Below, in pieces: positions 22,858 through 35,117 of a DNA stretch of 64,000 nucleotides. The position numbers were made by a program, and so were the translations under genes. This DNA comes from Mallotus nudiflorus. Its lineage: Eukaryota > Streptophyta > Magnoliopsida > Malpighiales > Euphorbiaceae. The notes below the pieces were generated by a model that had not been told where the DNA came from, made no database searches, and saw only the letters and a list, made by a program, of their open reading frames with translations. The number at the start of each line of letters is the position of its first letter. Positions within the stretch are counted from its first letter, which is position 1. The DNA is taken from NCBI GenBank assembly GCA_947683625.1, contig CANTUR010000193.1, forward strand, positions 124,001-188,000, written 5' to 3'.

Positions 22858-23104
22858 TTCCACGCACTCTTTTGTGGTTTTATGTGCACTTCAAGACTTT
22901 ACACAGTCTTAAACTTTAATTTGAGCATAAGATATGCACTAAAATTAAACAAAAGTACACTGATGTCGACTCCATATTTCTAAAGACACTATGTGTTCAT
23001 CACTTTCTTTAAGAAACTCAACATCCTACAAAAGAAGAAGAGCAAGGAAATTCACTATAAGGATATCTTACTTTAAATCATCAAAATAGCATCCTCAACA
23101 TGAC

Positions 23105-24310
23105 AAATCACCACATCATTGCATCATTACTACATCATCATTGTATCATTACTACATCATCACTATATCATTATTGCACCATCACTATATCATTACTGCA
23201 TCATCACTACATCATTACTGCATCTTCATTACCTCATTCATTACTTAGAAGCACCCACATTGCTTTGAGCACTCTAACACTAATTAGAAGCACTCTTATT
23301 GCTTATAAGTACTCACACACACTGCTTAGGAGCATTCTCATTACTTAAAAGCATATTCACATTGCTTAGGAGCATTCACATTACTTAGGAGCACTCTCAT
23401 ACCACTTAAAAGCACCCTCACATTGCTTAGAAGCACTCACTTTCACATTGCGTAGAAGCACCCACATTGCTTAAGAACAATCTCAAACTGCTTAAAAGCA
23501 CTCTCATTGCTTAGAAGCAATCACACACACTGCTTAAGAGCATTATCATTACTTAGAATCATCTTCACATTGCTTAGGAACATTCACAATGCTTAGGAGC
23601 ACTCTCATATCACTTAAAAGCACCCTCACATTGCTTAGAAACACTTACTTTCACATTGATTAAAAGCACCCACATTGCTTAGGAACACTCTCACACCGTT
23701 TAGAAGCACTCTCATTGCTTATGAGCACTCACACACATTGCTTAGGAGAATTCTCATTACTTAGAAGCATCTTTACATTGCTTAGGAGCATTCACATTGC
23801 TTAGAAGCACTCTTATACCCCTTAGAAGCACCCTCACATTGCTTAGAAGCACTCACTTTCACATTGCTTAGAAGCACTCACTTTCACATTGCTTAGAAGC
23901 ACCCACATTGCTTAAGAACACTCTCAAACTGCTTAAAAGCACTCTCATTGCTTATGAGCACTCACACACATTGCTTAGGAGCATTCTCATTACTTAGAAT
24001 CATCTTCACATTGCTTAGGATCATTCACATTGCTTAGAAGCACTCTTATACCCCTTAGAAGCACCCTCACATTGCTTAGAAGCACTCACTTTCACATTGC
24101 TTAGAAGCACCCACATTTTCTTAAAAGCGTCTCATTGCTTAAAAGAATTCACACTTATCACTTAGAAGCATTCACATTGTTTAGAAGCATTTTTCACTGC
24201 TTAAAAGCATCTTCTCATCGCTTAAAAGCATTTTCATCACTTAGAAGCATCCTCACATTGCTTAGGAGCATCCACACTGCTTAGGAGCATTCTCATTTGC
24301 TTAGTAGCAT
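23105..24310 (+). repeat. Tandem repeat array 1 of element B
   Basis: Begins with catcat-tactgcat units (23105-23235). Several dozen imperfect units of roughly 20-30 bp follow, built on cattgcttagaagcactc. Unit length varies and some longer blocks are duplicated (for example the part with actttcacattgc around 23840-23900). The same array is in element C. Confidence 0.9.
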
Positions 24311-24580
24311 CCTTATTCATATAACACCTAAGAAGGTTATAGTCACATGTTCATTTGCATGACACCTAAGAAGGTTATTGTCGCATGTTCATTCGTGTGA
24401 CACCTAAGAAGGTTGTAGTCGCATGTTTATTCGCATGACACCTAAAAAGGTTGTAGTTGCATGTTTATTCGCATGACACCTAAGAAGGTTATAGTCTCAT
24501 GTTCATTCATGTGACACCTAAGAAGGTTATAGTCACATCCGCATTTTGCTTAATAGCATCTTCATTTGCTTGACACCTAA
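24311..24580 (+). repeat. Tandem repeat array 2 of element B, 38-bp units
   Basis: Seven units of about 38 bp with the core gacacctaagaaggttatag and a variable catgttcattcg part. The last unit is separated by a short array-1-like piece. Element C has twelve such units. Confidence 0.9.
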
Positions 24581-24838
24581 AAAGGTTATAGTCGTATTTG
24601 CACTCTACACTTTGCAGGAATCACAACCTTGCATATGTTGTAAATAGCATCTTGTGCAATGACCAAATCATAAAACAACAGCAACAAATAAAACACAAAA
24701 ATAGCCGTCAAATCTTAACAAGACGTTTAAAGACAACCCAAAAGCAAGTACCTCTCTCCCTATTAAAACATTTTTTGCATCTTTGCATTTTGCATCATAT
24801 GTATTGACACTAGCATTAGGTGGCTATGCAACACACAT

Positions 24839-24853
24839 GAAGTAGGGGGTAAC
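24839..24853 (+). other. Polypurine tract region of element B
   Basis: gaagtagggggtaac directly before the 3' LTR start at 24854. Element C has gaagtaggtggcaac in the same place. Confidence 0.7.
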
Positions 24854-25891
24854 TATCACACAATTTGACTATCCCCAAAAAGGTCCAATGATGAAACGAA
24901 TCCCTGAGATAACTAGAGTCTGCTCGTTCGTAACACCTCTAAAGTGTGCAACCTTAAAACACCCAACTGACCCTATTGGTGTACAAAATCAATCACCAAA
25001 CCATTAAGTTGTGCTTTGACCTTGCAAAATATGAATTATCAAAACAACAAGAGGTTTTATTTCAAAAAAACTCCTCTCATAATACTCAGCTTGTTAGGTC
25101 GGTGCGCATTTTATTAGACTGAGACCCTGCTTTGTTAAAAAATGGAAATCAATTTTGATAAAATGAACTTTAAAAACAAGTCTAAAAGGCTCTAAAACAT
25201 CCAAAAGTGGTCCTAAAATGGTCTAACACAACCCGAGTATCAGCACGTATCGCTCAGAAGTGTGCATAAACACCCTTAGGTGTCATATGCTAAAATTGAG
25301 GCCGAATTAGGCAAAACGGACTCTAGAAACATGTCCAAAAGCCCCAAAAACCCTAGGAACCAACCCTAGAATAATGCGCATAGAACCTAAGAAGAGCGTG
25401 TAAAGCATCAAAGTGTGCATGAAAGCGCACACATGCGCGCGTGGTCACACACTTGGCCATCTGCCAAGCACGTGACCATGTGCACACTTGGCATGGCCAC
25501 ATGCAAAAATCAACTTCTATGTGCATGACCACACCTACACCACCCCCATTCTACAAATTTTTTTCTATAAATAGACCCCTCTACTCCCATTTTGGGGGGG
25601 GGGGGGGGGGGGGGGGGCCACAAGTGAAGAGATACACACACTCAAGAGTCAGTCCGATCAAAGGCGTGGGAAATCCCTTTTTGTATTTTTTTTGCTCTCC
25701 CATAGCCTTTCCCTTAGGTTATTAAATCCCTTTTCCCCCAAGCCTAGCCCCATCTTTGTTAAAACATGCTTAAAAGGTATACAATCTAGCATCATTATGC
25801 TATCATTTTGAACCTCTCAATGAGAAAAGCTTGATAATCTCTTGAAGTTAAAGCTTCAAAACTCATACAAGCCTAGTTGAGTACGAGGACC
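24854..25891 (+). repeat. 3' LTR of element B, left part
   Basis: Begins TATCACACAATTTGAC and follows LTR 10841-12673 until GAGGACC, where element C interrupts it. It contains TATAAATA at 25566-25573, a likely promoter TATA box, followed 20 bases later by 24 consecutive G (25594-25617). The remaining part of this LTR is at 37670-38520. Confidence 0.9.
25566..25573 (+). promoter_or_regulatory. TATA box in the B 3' LTR
   Basis: TATAAATA, with TATAAATA also at 26490-26497 in the LTR of element C and GATAAATA at the same place in the B 5' LTR. The long G run (25594-25617) lies where transcription would be expected to begin. Confidence 0.55.
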
Positions 25892-27585
25892 TATTATGCC
25901 TCAAATTTGACTATCCCCAAAAAGTTCCAATGATGAAACAAATCCCCAAGATGACTAGAATCTGCGCATTCATAACATCTCTAAAGTGTGCAACATTAAA
26001 ACACCCAATTGACCCCACCAATGTGCAAAATTGATCATTAAGTCATTTCGTTCAACTAGGACCTAGCTTCGTGAAAAAATAGAAATTGATTTTAACAAAA
26101 TAGACTTTGGAAACATATCTGGAGGGCTCCAAAACCTCCATAAGTGGTCCCAGAATGTTCCAACACAACTCGGGTATTAGCATGTATCACTCAGAAGTGC
26201 GCGTAAATAACCTTAGATGTCAAGTGCTAAACTCAAAGCCAAATTTCATAAAACCGACCCTGGAAATGTGTCTAGAAGGCCTAAAAACCTTAGGAACCAA
26301 CCCCAAAATAGTGCATATAGAACCTAGGAAGAGCACGTAGAGCATCAAAGTGTGTGTGAAAACGCGAACAGGCGCATGTGACCACACGCACACTATGCGT
26401 GGTCACATGCACTCGATGTGCCCATGCGCAAAAATCCCCTCACATGCTTGTGACCATGCCTACAGTACCCCATTCTACACATTTTTTCCTATAAATAGAC
26501 CTATTGAAGCAAGTGAAGACACACACACACTTGAGAGTTAGTCCAATCGAAGGTGCGGGAAACGCTTTCCCATATAGTCTTTGCTCTCCCTCGGCCTTTC
26601 CTTTAGGTTGTTAAATCCTTTTTTCCACCAAACCCAAACTCATCTTTATCAAAGCATGCTTCAAAGGTATACAATCTAGCATCATTCTACTATCATTTTG
26701 AACCTCTCGATGAGGAAATCTTGATAATCTTTTGAAGCTAGAGCTTCAAAGTTCATATAAGCTAAGTCAAGTCTGTGGACCACACAATCATTTTAGAACA
26801 TTTACTTTACTACACTATATTTTATTTTATTGTCGCAAACATTTAGGAATACTGTTATGCTTGTGTTATGAGACTAGCAATTTTGCATGCTAAATGAATA
26901 ATATATGCGTTATTATGTTCATTTTACATATCACTTTGCATCCTCTATTTCCAAAATCATGAAATCACATCGTAAATATTAATAATGTGAAAAGTTCATG
27001 CCCCAGAATAGTCATCTTGCTCTCAATCTAGTGATGACCTCATGCATCCTTTATATTATCATCATCCATCATCACAACATAAATAATCACTACAAGCATG
27101 ATCATCCTATCATTCATCAAATAAGTTGTGTAAATGATCATGTTATCCTTATAGATCAATCATATTAGATTTACTTTTCTGCAATATTTTTCTTTTCATA
27201 TGTATTTCATCAGGAAAGTGATGTAATAAAATTCTCAACTTTATTGTCCTATACTATCTGATGTACTGTGTGAATGTTATATAAACTGTCATCACTAAAA
27301 CTAGGGTGTTGCGGTAGCTATACATCAAATATCGTATAATAAGAAATAGTCAAAAAGTAGATGTGATCTCCTAAACCCAGAAATCTCTATTAGGGAAAAT
27401 TCTCACTGAGTGACCCAATGTTATCCTTTTCTTTCCCTGATTTTCTAAAAATTGGGTGGTGGCTCCATAAAATAAAAAATGTCTTGTCCCCTCAAGACCA
27501 ATCGCTTGTCCCTATCCATGTCCCTCAGAAATGAACAAACCAAATAACAAAAACACCTTAAAAAAAAAGGAGAAGGACGCTCACA
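25892..27585 (+). repeat. 5' LTR of element C (1.69 kb)
   Basis: Begins TATTATGCCTCAAATTTGAC and ends GGACGCTCACA just before the PBS. TATAAATA is at 26490-26497. It is missing a block of about 60 bp near 26040 present in the other copies. Confidence 0.9.
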
Positions 27586-27605
27586 GTGGCGACTCCACTA
27601 AGGAC
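27586..27605 (+). other. Primer binding site of element C
   Basis: gtggcgactccactaaggac, better preserved than the copy at 12674 (which has CAACTCC). It touches the LTR end. Confidence 0.88.
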
Positions 27606-28942
27606 TTCTAAGTAAGAGGGATCAACTCGAAAATGGCTATTTCTCATTATGCAATATTTGATCATATATAGCCCCTTACCATTGCATTTTCACTACACAT
27701 CACACGTGCAATACTTGTCCCTAAAAGCCTTGATAAAACTAAATGACATCGCCACCATGGTTCCACTCGAGTCATGGGATGACGAAGATACAATATTATT
27801 ACCTTTAGTCTTTACTCATGCATTCAATGAACTCATTTGACTAGAGTTTGTAACCCAAGTCCTTAAGAGGGGAAACCGAGTTATCAAAAGAATGATAGAC
27901 TCACTGACCATAGTTCGTAACCCTAGTCATATGGGGGCATTCTCACTAAAGGAACCCTTAGCCTTTCACCATGACTCAACTCATGTAGACAAACCAATAG
28001 CAACATCCAATAGGATTCTGCCAATCTATGCATGTTATCCTTGTCCTAATGTTGTCCATTTGACCTGATACTTATAAACGACATGACTCTCCTAGTTTCT
28101 ATCATCGAATGACATCATAATGTTAGTTTTCATAGAAAATTTACACTTAGGACCACATGATTTTCATATACTTTGTGTGTGCCCAAAGTATCAGGAATGA
28201 TGAGAATCATGTACCTCAGCTTGAATAGTCTATGCAAATTAACAAATAATGACATCCCTTGATGACATAACCTATAAGATGTCATCCATTTATCCTTATC
28301 ATATCAAATGAATGGGTTAGGAGCCCAACTAGATTGTGGACCTATATATCAGCAAAATTAAACTGTAAACTATCAAATGATACTTTCATGATTCATAGTA
28401 AGCCTATCGAATATCGATGTGGGGGTAAGAACTCGGACTCCCTTTGATTGACCTTGGTCCTATGCATACAAGCTTTGGACATCATTTGAAGCCCAATAAT
28501 TAACCATAATATTAACATTATATGATTACCTCAAGCACATTTAAGTATCATTCCTCAGTTTACCCCTTATTCTGACCAACATAAATTGAAATAGCCTAGT
28601 TCTAAGAGCGGAACTATAGTCCCCTAATGACTATTGGTTCAAAACCCACCTAGGAAAGAGATTGAATGACCTCATAGAGAAATAAGGTTGGAAGTGAGAG
28701 CTTGCTTATGATTGGTTTGTTCATTATGCAGGAAAACTAACCAGCTTTAATCATGCATACATCATATACATATAGATAACACATACTAACCACTATTTCT
28801 TATAGGAATAATTATTTTTCCATTATAGGATTTCTTGCATCCACTCTATGCATACATGCTCACCCTTTTCTTTTATAGGCACGCATTATGCATCATTTAT
28901 TTAGCTAACCCTAATAAATGTATAGGAATATTAAATTCAAAC
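27606..28942 (+). other. Untranslated leader of element C
   Basis: Similar to 12694-14039 throughout, apart from small changes. No conserved reading frame. Confidence 0.75.
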
Positions 28943-29800
28943 ATGAGTGACTAAGAAGATACCTCCTGTCAATAATTCGAAGACAAGCTAAAAGAGGGGA
29001 TCTAAAAGTTGGTCGCTGATGGCACCATAGCCGAAATCCTCCAAGCCCAAATCAAAACCAAAAGTGCCCGAGATGGGAATAGCACACCACTGAATAAAGC
29101 ATCTGCATCTATTCACCCAAGGGTGGAAAAGGCAAAGGGAATTCCCCACACTCCAGTTCAAGCTGATGATGATAATGACTACTACCAAGATCTCAGGAAT
29201 GCACCAAAAGCTATAAAAATTATTGACATGACCAAGCTTGAATCAATAGGGGAGGTCAAACTATTAGCCAACAGGATGGCTCAGTTATAATTTGCCTTCA
29301 AAGACAAGGGAAATCATGGCTTTAAAAGCTTCACCGACCTGGCACTGTTCAAAGATGAACCACTTCTAGATGATTTTAAGTTATCAAAATTTACTAAGTT
29401 TAATGAAACAGGAGTTCTAAAGGTCCATCTAAGGTAATATGCTACCTTCATGGCTGCCTTAAAGCTTACAAAATTACAAATTGTTCAATTCTTCTTCACA
29501 TCACTAAAGGAAGCACTAAGGGCATGGTTCTTTAACCTTAAAGATAAAATAAAAAATGATTGGCTACTACAAACTCAGAAGTTTGTCAAGCAATATGAAT
29601 CCAACACTCAGTTAGACATCACTCGAAGGGACCTTAAGACCATGAGGCAGAAACCTGGTAAAGCTTTCTCTGATTATATCACCAAATGGCGAGGAAAGGC
29701 AGTCAAGATGAGAAACTATCCTCCTAAGGATGAATAAAAAAAGTTGATAATCAAAGGGCATTACCACACTTTAGAAAATAGATGATCTTTGCTCATTATC
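28943..29800 (+). pseudogene. Gag of element C, broken
   Basis: Starts MSD then a stop, comparable to MSDHEAES in B. A 93-codon frame follows (29009-29290: VADGTIAEILQAQIKTK ... DMTKLESIGE), then, after stops, FKDEPLLDDFKLSKFTKFN, an interrupted LKVHLR, and YATFMAALKLTKLQIVQFFF. A further open frame at 29450-29737 includes LREALRAW-like sequence, FVKQYESNTQLDITRRDL and KAFSDYITKWRGKAVKM. The order and the FVKQY and WRGKA stretches are those of Tat/Ogre capsid gag. B lacks this core. Confidence 0.85.
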
Positions 29801-30114
29801 CTAACTTTAGAGCTCTCTATTAAGCTAAAATCAGAATTGATGATAAGGAACCTCAGTAAGCCAGAAACACTTTTTGCCATAATACCCAACCAAACACCTA
29901 AAAAAACCTTTACCCGAATTACAAAAATAAACATGATCTAACCCAACACCCAAAACTCACCATCTATCAATACTATCAGACCACTAAGAAAATTCTCAAA
30001 CTTTAACCTCCCACTATCCAAAGTATTCTATAGACTTCAACAAAAGAACCTCCTATAGCCATAATAGCCTAGGGCCCTTCCAAACCCACTTCCACCTCAA
30101 ATTAACCAAAACTT

Positions 30115-30580
30115 ATTGTGCCATTTTCACTAGATGTCTGACCATACCATTGATACATGTCGAACTATCAAAAATGCAATCCAATACCTCATTGACTCTA
30201 GAAAAATTGATGACCTAAAAAAATGACCTAGTATTAAGACCAATCCTCTCCCAAACTATCAAAACATGCCTCCACCAACCATCAGCATGATCTCCTCCAA
30301 TCTACCAGAAGACTTTATTGAAAAATCAATCCAAGTGATACATGAAACCTAAGATAAGCCCCCAGATGACAAACCCCTAAAATCCATTCTTAAGCCTTAT
30401 AATTCTAGTAAAAATGAGAAATGCCCTTCTACCTTTGAATACATTCCAATGACTCAAAAGTTCCTTCCCCACTTGATGATGCAAAAAAGAGCTAAGGATA
30501 CAGCTCTCCCCATGAATGGTGAAGTGATTGATTGCCTTACACACAAGAAGCAAACATAAACAAAAATCTCAGCAGTGACT
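30115..30580 (+). pseudogene. Zinc-knuckle-like and linker region of element C
   Basis: The frame reads HFH, stop, MSDHTIDTCRTIKNAIQYL near 30118-30180. This resembles the gag zinc-finger segment of Tat elements (H-x-M-x-GHTTDEC-x-TLK), with the first Cys not visible. A linker of about 120 codons with few stops follows. I see no protease DTG or DLGA motif here. Confidence 0.6.
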
Positions 30581-30834
30581 AAGAAATATGGGATTTACTA
30601 GGCCAACCATCTGGGAAGTTTGACTACAAAGTCAAGTATATGATACCTCTTGCTAGCCACACACTTTTAGAAGACATAATGCCCTCAAGTTAGGGAGAAG
30701 AATTTGACAATGAAGATGGGGATAGACATGTGGTATGACCCTTACAATCCTAAAAAGGATACTAGGACTAAGAAATCAGCCTCTTTTATATTTAAAAGCT
30801 CAAGCCAAATCTATCAAGGACAAGCTAAATAATG

Positions 30835-31422
30835 GATAAGCAATAAAATCAAAACATTGGAGTTCGAGATCTTCAATGACAAGCTTAAGGAGAAACACTT
30901 GCCAGACATAATCATCGAGACTGACATCTATAAGCTGATGAAAATCCTAGAGATTGAATCTGAAAGTGAAGCTATCAATCATGCTCAAGCTACTGCCATC
31001 CTCGAATCAAGCATTGATGACATCCTATTTAAAGACATTGCTGATGATGATCTCTATACCCTTTCTTTGTTTGAAAATGATGATGTAATAAACTCTAAAG
31101 TTAATGCAATGAAATCTAATTTTACTTATTTGTTTAATGTCTTTCCTAATGGTAGTGTGCATTGCATTTATCAAAACATTAGCATATTTAACATTCATTC
31201 CATATGCACTGAATCATTTAACATTGGCATAGAATCTAAACCACACATTCTACATATTTCTAAAGATGTTACCCCTGAAGAGAGGAAATAAATTAATAAA
31301 ATATTCAAAAGTATTTGCCTAGACATATGATGATATGCTTGGTATTGATAGAGACATTACTCAACACTTCATTCCTACTAAAGAAGGGTGCAAACCAATA
31401 AACCAGAAGCTGAGAAAAGCTT
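30835..31422 (+). pseudogene. Start of pol in element C, truncated in RT
   Basis: An open frame (30857-31291) reads FEIFNDKLKEKHLPDIII, LESSIDDILFKDIADDD and VFPNGSVHCIYQNISIF. From about 31060 it matches B from about 15270. Frameshifted pieces follow that match the RT N-terminus: DRDITQHFIPTKEGCKPIN at about 31348, QKLRKA at 31405. RT similarity ends there, before any catalytic motif, and the sequence continues directly into the antisense PMD. Confidence 0.8.
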
Positions 31423-32201
31423 AAGCCCATAATAGCAGCAAAATCTAGTAAGGTAATAGTCATCTCCTTGATAGGCAGATGGAAAGTATGCATCATGTCC
31501 ATCTACCACTCTATCAATGCACACATAGCAATCTAACTCAATGCATATGAGTCATAAGATAGTGCAGGAATCACTCCATCAAAGCCCTTCCCAGCAACCC
31601 TCTACTTCACGGACATCGGGAGACCCTGATAGTATATACTGACCCTATTGAAACTACTAGGTAGTGCAATGACATACCTACAGGGCTATAAACAATAGGT
31701 ATGCTATCGAATATTTTCACAAATACAAAATACTAACACACTTGTCTCTATCACTCAACAACATCAAAATAATAACAAAGACTGAAAAGAAAAGCATCGC
31801 GACAAGCATACAATCACAAAAAGAAAATAAAGCAAAAGCTATCAGCCATCAACATTAACAATAAAGCTAGATAGATAGTTACAGCAAGAGTTATAGATCT
31901 ACAACTTTATACAACAATAAAAATAGCAAAAATGATTGACAAACAAGCTTTAGAAAATAAAGGCAAAGAGGGACCTACCTCATGATGATGATGCACCTAA
32001 GCATGAGTCTCCAAGCTATGAACAATAAGGATCAGATCTCCTCAAGAAAGCCTAGAAGGCTGAGAACTCTAAGCACCAGATGTGCTAGTCCTAGCTGTGG
32101 ATGTCCTAGCTCTAGTAGCCTCCATAAAATCACCCTTAAGATTAAACATCAACATCAATAAAAATGTCCTCCAGACCCTTAGGAATGTTGGGTAACTCCA
32201 T
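31423..32201 (-). pseudogene. Antisense PMD gene of element C, truncated
   Basis: The minus-strand candidate start is at 32201-32199, matching 22660 in B: LPNIPKGLEDIFIDVDV, then VHSLETHA, a stop, VHHHHE. The same GTAGGT follows at the end of this block. The PMD part reads FNRVSIYYQGLPMSVK, KGFDGVIPALSYDSYAL, DMMHTFHLPIKEMTITLLDF and IMGLSFSQ (31430-31500 region). It then stops at the deletion junction. TFHLP-x-x-EMTIT is a clear PMD landmark, better preserved than in B. The C-terminal two thirds are gone. Confidence 0.78.
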
Positions 32202-32351
32202 TTTATGTAGAAGAAAATGGAAGTACATAAGCAAATATAAAGCAAAAAGCACTCGAAACACGAAAAGGGTTAAGAAAAGTTAGAAAACACTCAAAGAAGT
32301 CCTAATGAAGCCTCCCAAGACCTCCGAAATAACCATTTAAATAGGCCTAGA

Positions 32352-32450
32352 GGGGGCAAGCATATGACCACACACCAAGCATGTGACCACACACACAAGC
32401 ACGTGATCATGCACCCTCCACGCATAGTCACACACACTTCCTCCTTCCAC
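32352..32450. repeat. GC-richer CACGTGACCACAC block in element C
   Basis: Several copies of catgtgaccacacac and related phrases, corresponding to the hairpin at 22811-22857 of B but longer. See the finding on shared phrases. Confidence 0.6.
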
Positions 32451-32709
32451 ATGCTCTTCTATGCTTTTACGTGCACTTTGAGACTTTGCACACTCACTTC
32501 TATAGTCCTAAACTTCCATTTGAGTATAAGATATGCACTAAACTCATATAAAAGTGCATTATTGAGGACTTTATCTGTCTAAAGACAGTACTTATGCCTC
32601 TTCTTTAGGAAACTCAACATCCTATAAAAGAAAAAGAGCAAGGAAAATTCACTGTAAGGATATCTTACTCCAAATCATCAAAATAACATCCTTAATATGA
32701 CAAATCACA

Positions 32710-33053
32710 ACATTATTATTGCATCATCACTGCATCATTACTACATCATCACTTTATCACTACTGCACCACTATTGCATCATCACCACCATCTCATTCAT
32801 TGCTTAAAAGCATTTGTATTGCTTAGAATCACTCTCATTCATCGCTTAGAAGCACTCGTATTACTTAGAAGCACTCACATCACTTAGATGTACTTGTTCA
32901 TTACTTAGAAGTACTCATTCATTGCTTAGAAGCATTCGATTGCTTAGGAGCACTCTCGCATTGCTTAGAAACACTCTCCCATCTCATCCATTGCTCAAAA
33001 GCATTCACAGCACTCTCATTTAGAAGCACTCACACTCATTGCTTAAAGGCATC
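32710..33053 (+). repeat. Tandem repeat array 1 of element C, left part
   Basis: Imperfect units built on cattgcttagaagcactc, preceded by gcatcatcactgcatcat units, as in B. Solo LTR S1 interrupts the array; the last unit piece resumes at 35089. Confidence 0.88.
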
Positions 33054-35088
33054 TGTAGACAGTGGGGTTTAGTATGCGTATAAGATTTTAGCAACCGCAA
33101 CACTTTTTGAGCTCAAGGCTTTAGAGAACACACTAACCACTATTACAAAGACATGGCGTGGAGATGAGGAGTCACCACCCAGGGTAATAACTGGGACAGA
33201 TCGAAAAGGTGGTACTCGATTCCCTAAAAGAAAGCTAACACCACAACCAGGAGATTCTAGATACGGAATACCAACATCTTTTAGTCTCATGTTCATTTAG
33301 AATTACTTTATGAATTACTATATTATCCTCTATTTACATGCAATTTCATATCAACCTTATTCTAGCAATTAACTCCAAGGCAAACTAGTCGTGAAAATAC
33401 AAGTAAACAATGCATTCAATCAAACATATAATCCCTAAGTTAGTCTAATATACATGGATTTTAATTAAATGAGCTAAATCTACATGTTTTAATTAATGAA
33501 CCCAAAAACTAATTCCTTTTAATTTTAATTAAATGAATCTAAGTTTATTTATTTTAATTTTAAAAATCGGCCTAAATCTATAAATTATGAAGAGGGATTT
33601 AATTAAATGAGCTAAGTCTAATTAATTAAATTAAATTGAGTGGGCCTATGTCTAATTTACTAGATGGGCCTAAGTTATTTCTAACCTAAAAATCTAATTA
33701 ATTATGGTCCTAAATGTATTTTAATTAATTAAACCAAAAAACCTAAATTTATTCAAGTGGATTAAAATCTAATATGGGCTTAAGGCCCCAAAACACATAA
33801 AAATAAATAAATAAGCCCAAAAATAAATAAAATGTATTAAAATAATTAAATAAAAGATCAAACAATTAATTAAATTAATTCCTTCTAAAAACCCTAATTT
33901 TCATTAACATGCAATCCTAAATTAATATATTCCCATCATTGATTTTAATCAATTACCCAATTAAAATCCTAATTTTACTAACTAATTAATTAAAATAAAC
34001 AAGCAATCACACACATAATTCTACTATTCCCACTAATGGGGCTATTAAAATAATCTATAGAAAATAATAATAAAAATAATTAATACAACCCCAAAAATAA
34101 ATAAATAAAATAAAACAATAAAATAAAATACTAAAAAAAACCCTAGAAACTATATCTCTATAAGGTCTTATCCATGGCATTCCATGGACCCCTTATGGAT
34201 TTGATTCTACAAGTATGATCATCATGTGTTTTCCTCCATAATCACCATAAAAAAGAATAAAAATTATGATTAGTGAATAAATTATAACAATAATAAAACA
34301 AAATAAAAAGAAAAAAATAAATAAAATAAAATAAGAAGAAGATAATGCTTATGGATGATTTTAAGGGATGCTCCTAAGATTTTGTAGAATCACCATTCTT
34401 GATAGGTCTTCAAATATTGTTCTTTAAAAATTCTCCAAAAATCTTTAATTAATAAATAAAGCAAAAGAATTTATAAAGAATAAGATTTTTTTTTCCCTTT
34501 TTTTTCCTCCTTTTCCTTTCTCTTTTCCTTGCCTTCCTCTTCTCTTTTCTTTTTCTTCTGCCTTTTTCTATTTTTTCTGGCTTTTCCTTCATTTTTTTAT
34601 TTTTTTCCTCCCCTATTTGTAGAGCCAAAACACTCCTTATATAGGGATATGTCTTCAAAATCTAGCAATAAATTGATTCCTAAAATACTTCTATTTCCTT
34701 AAAAACATTATCAAAATAATTTTAGGAGAATTTCATACCAATTAGGACTCAATTTATCCTAGAAAATTTGAGAACCCGGGGTGGAAGAGGTTTAATTCGT
34801 ACCAGTTTGGTTGGAATTAATGTAATTCTAATCGGAATTACATAATTTTGATAATTTTTTTAACTTTTAATTACAAAAAGGTCCTTGAAATAATTTAAGT
34901 TTTATAATTAGATCCTAAAAAGACATTGCAATTTAGCCCATGAAAACATTAAATTCTTTCTTTGAAAAAAATGCAATTAGACCCCTAAAGTTTCAAAGTT
35001 CAAATATTGAAGACCTATTCATGACATTTTCATTATTGGAGTCTTTTGTCACATCTATAACTCATCATCCCGAAATTAGGTGTCTACA
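33054..35088 (-). mobile_element. Solo LTR S1 (2.0 kb) inserted in the element C repeat array
   Basis: Plus-strand ends are TGTAGACAG and GTGTCTACA, an inverted repeat. The target duplication is perfect: GCATC at 33049-33053 and 35089-35093. The sequence is related, in reverse orientation, to 42835-44959. Orientation is inferred from matching the end of that copy. The best-conserved part is near 33060-33280: GGGGTTTAG, TTTTAGCAACCGC, GTCACCACCCAGGG and AATACCAACATC. It has a pyrimidine-rich block (34490-34620) and repeated GGGCCTA phrases (33600-33800). No internal region is attached. Confidence 0.9.
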
Positions 35089-35117
35089 GCATCCACACTG
35101 CTTAAGAGCATTCTTAT

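Noticed and set aside
22503..22912. Plus-strand frames of 65 and 82 codons
   Set aside because: Shadows of the antisense PMD N-terminus and the hairpin. The minus-strand reading matches element C, the plus-strand one does not.
23230..24580. Regularly repeated short units resembling a CRISPR array
   Set aside because: Units are imperfect, directly adjacent and lack unique spacers. They lie inside a plant retrotransposon and recur in its relative.
25441..25725. 94-codon open frame with a poly-Gly stretch
   Set aside because: It lies in the LTR and the Gly run is only the G24 homopolymer. It is not conserved as protein in the other LTR copies.
34449..34658. 69-codon Lys/Glu-rich minus-strand frame
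   Set aside because: It is the translation of a pyrimidine-rich block in solo LTR S1; composition alone keeps it open.
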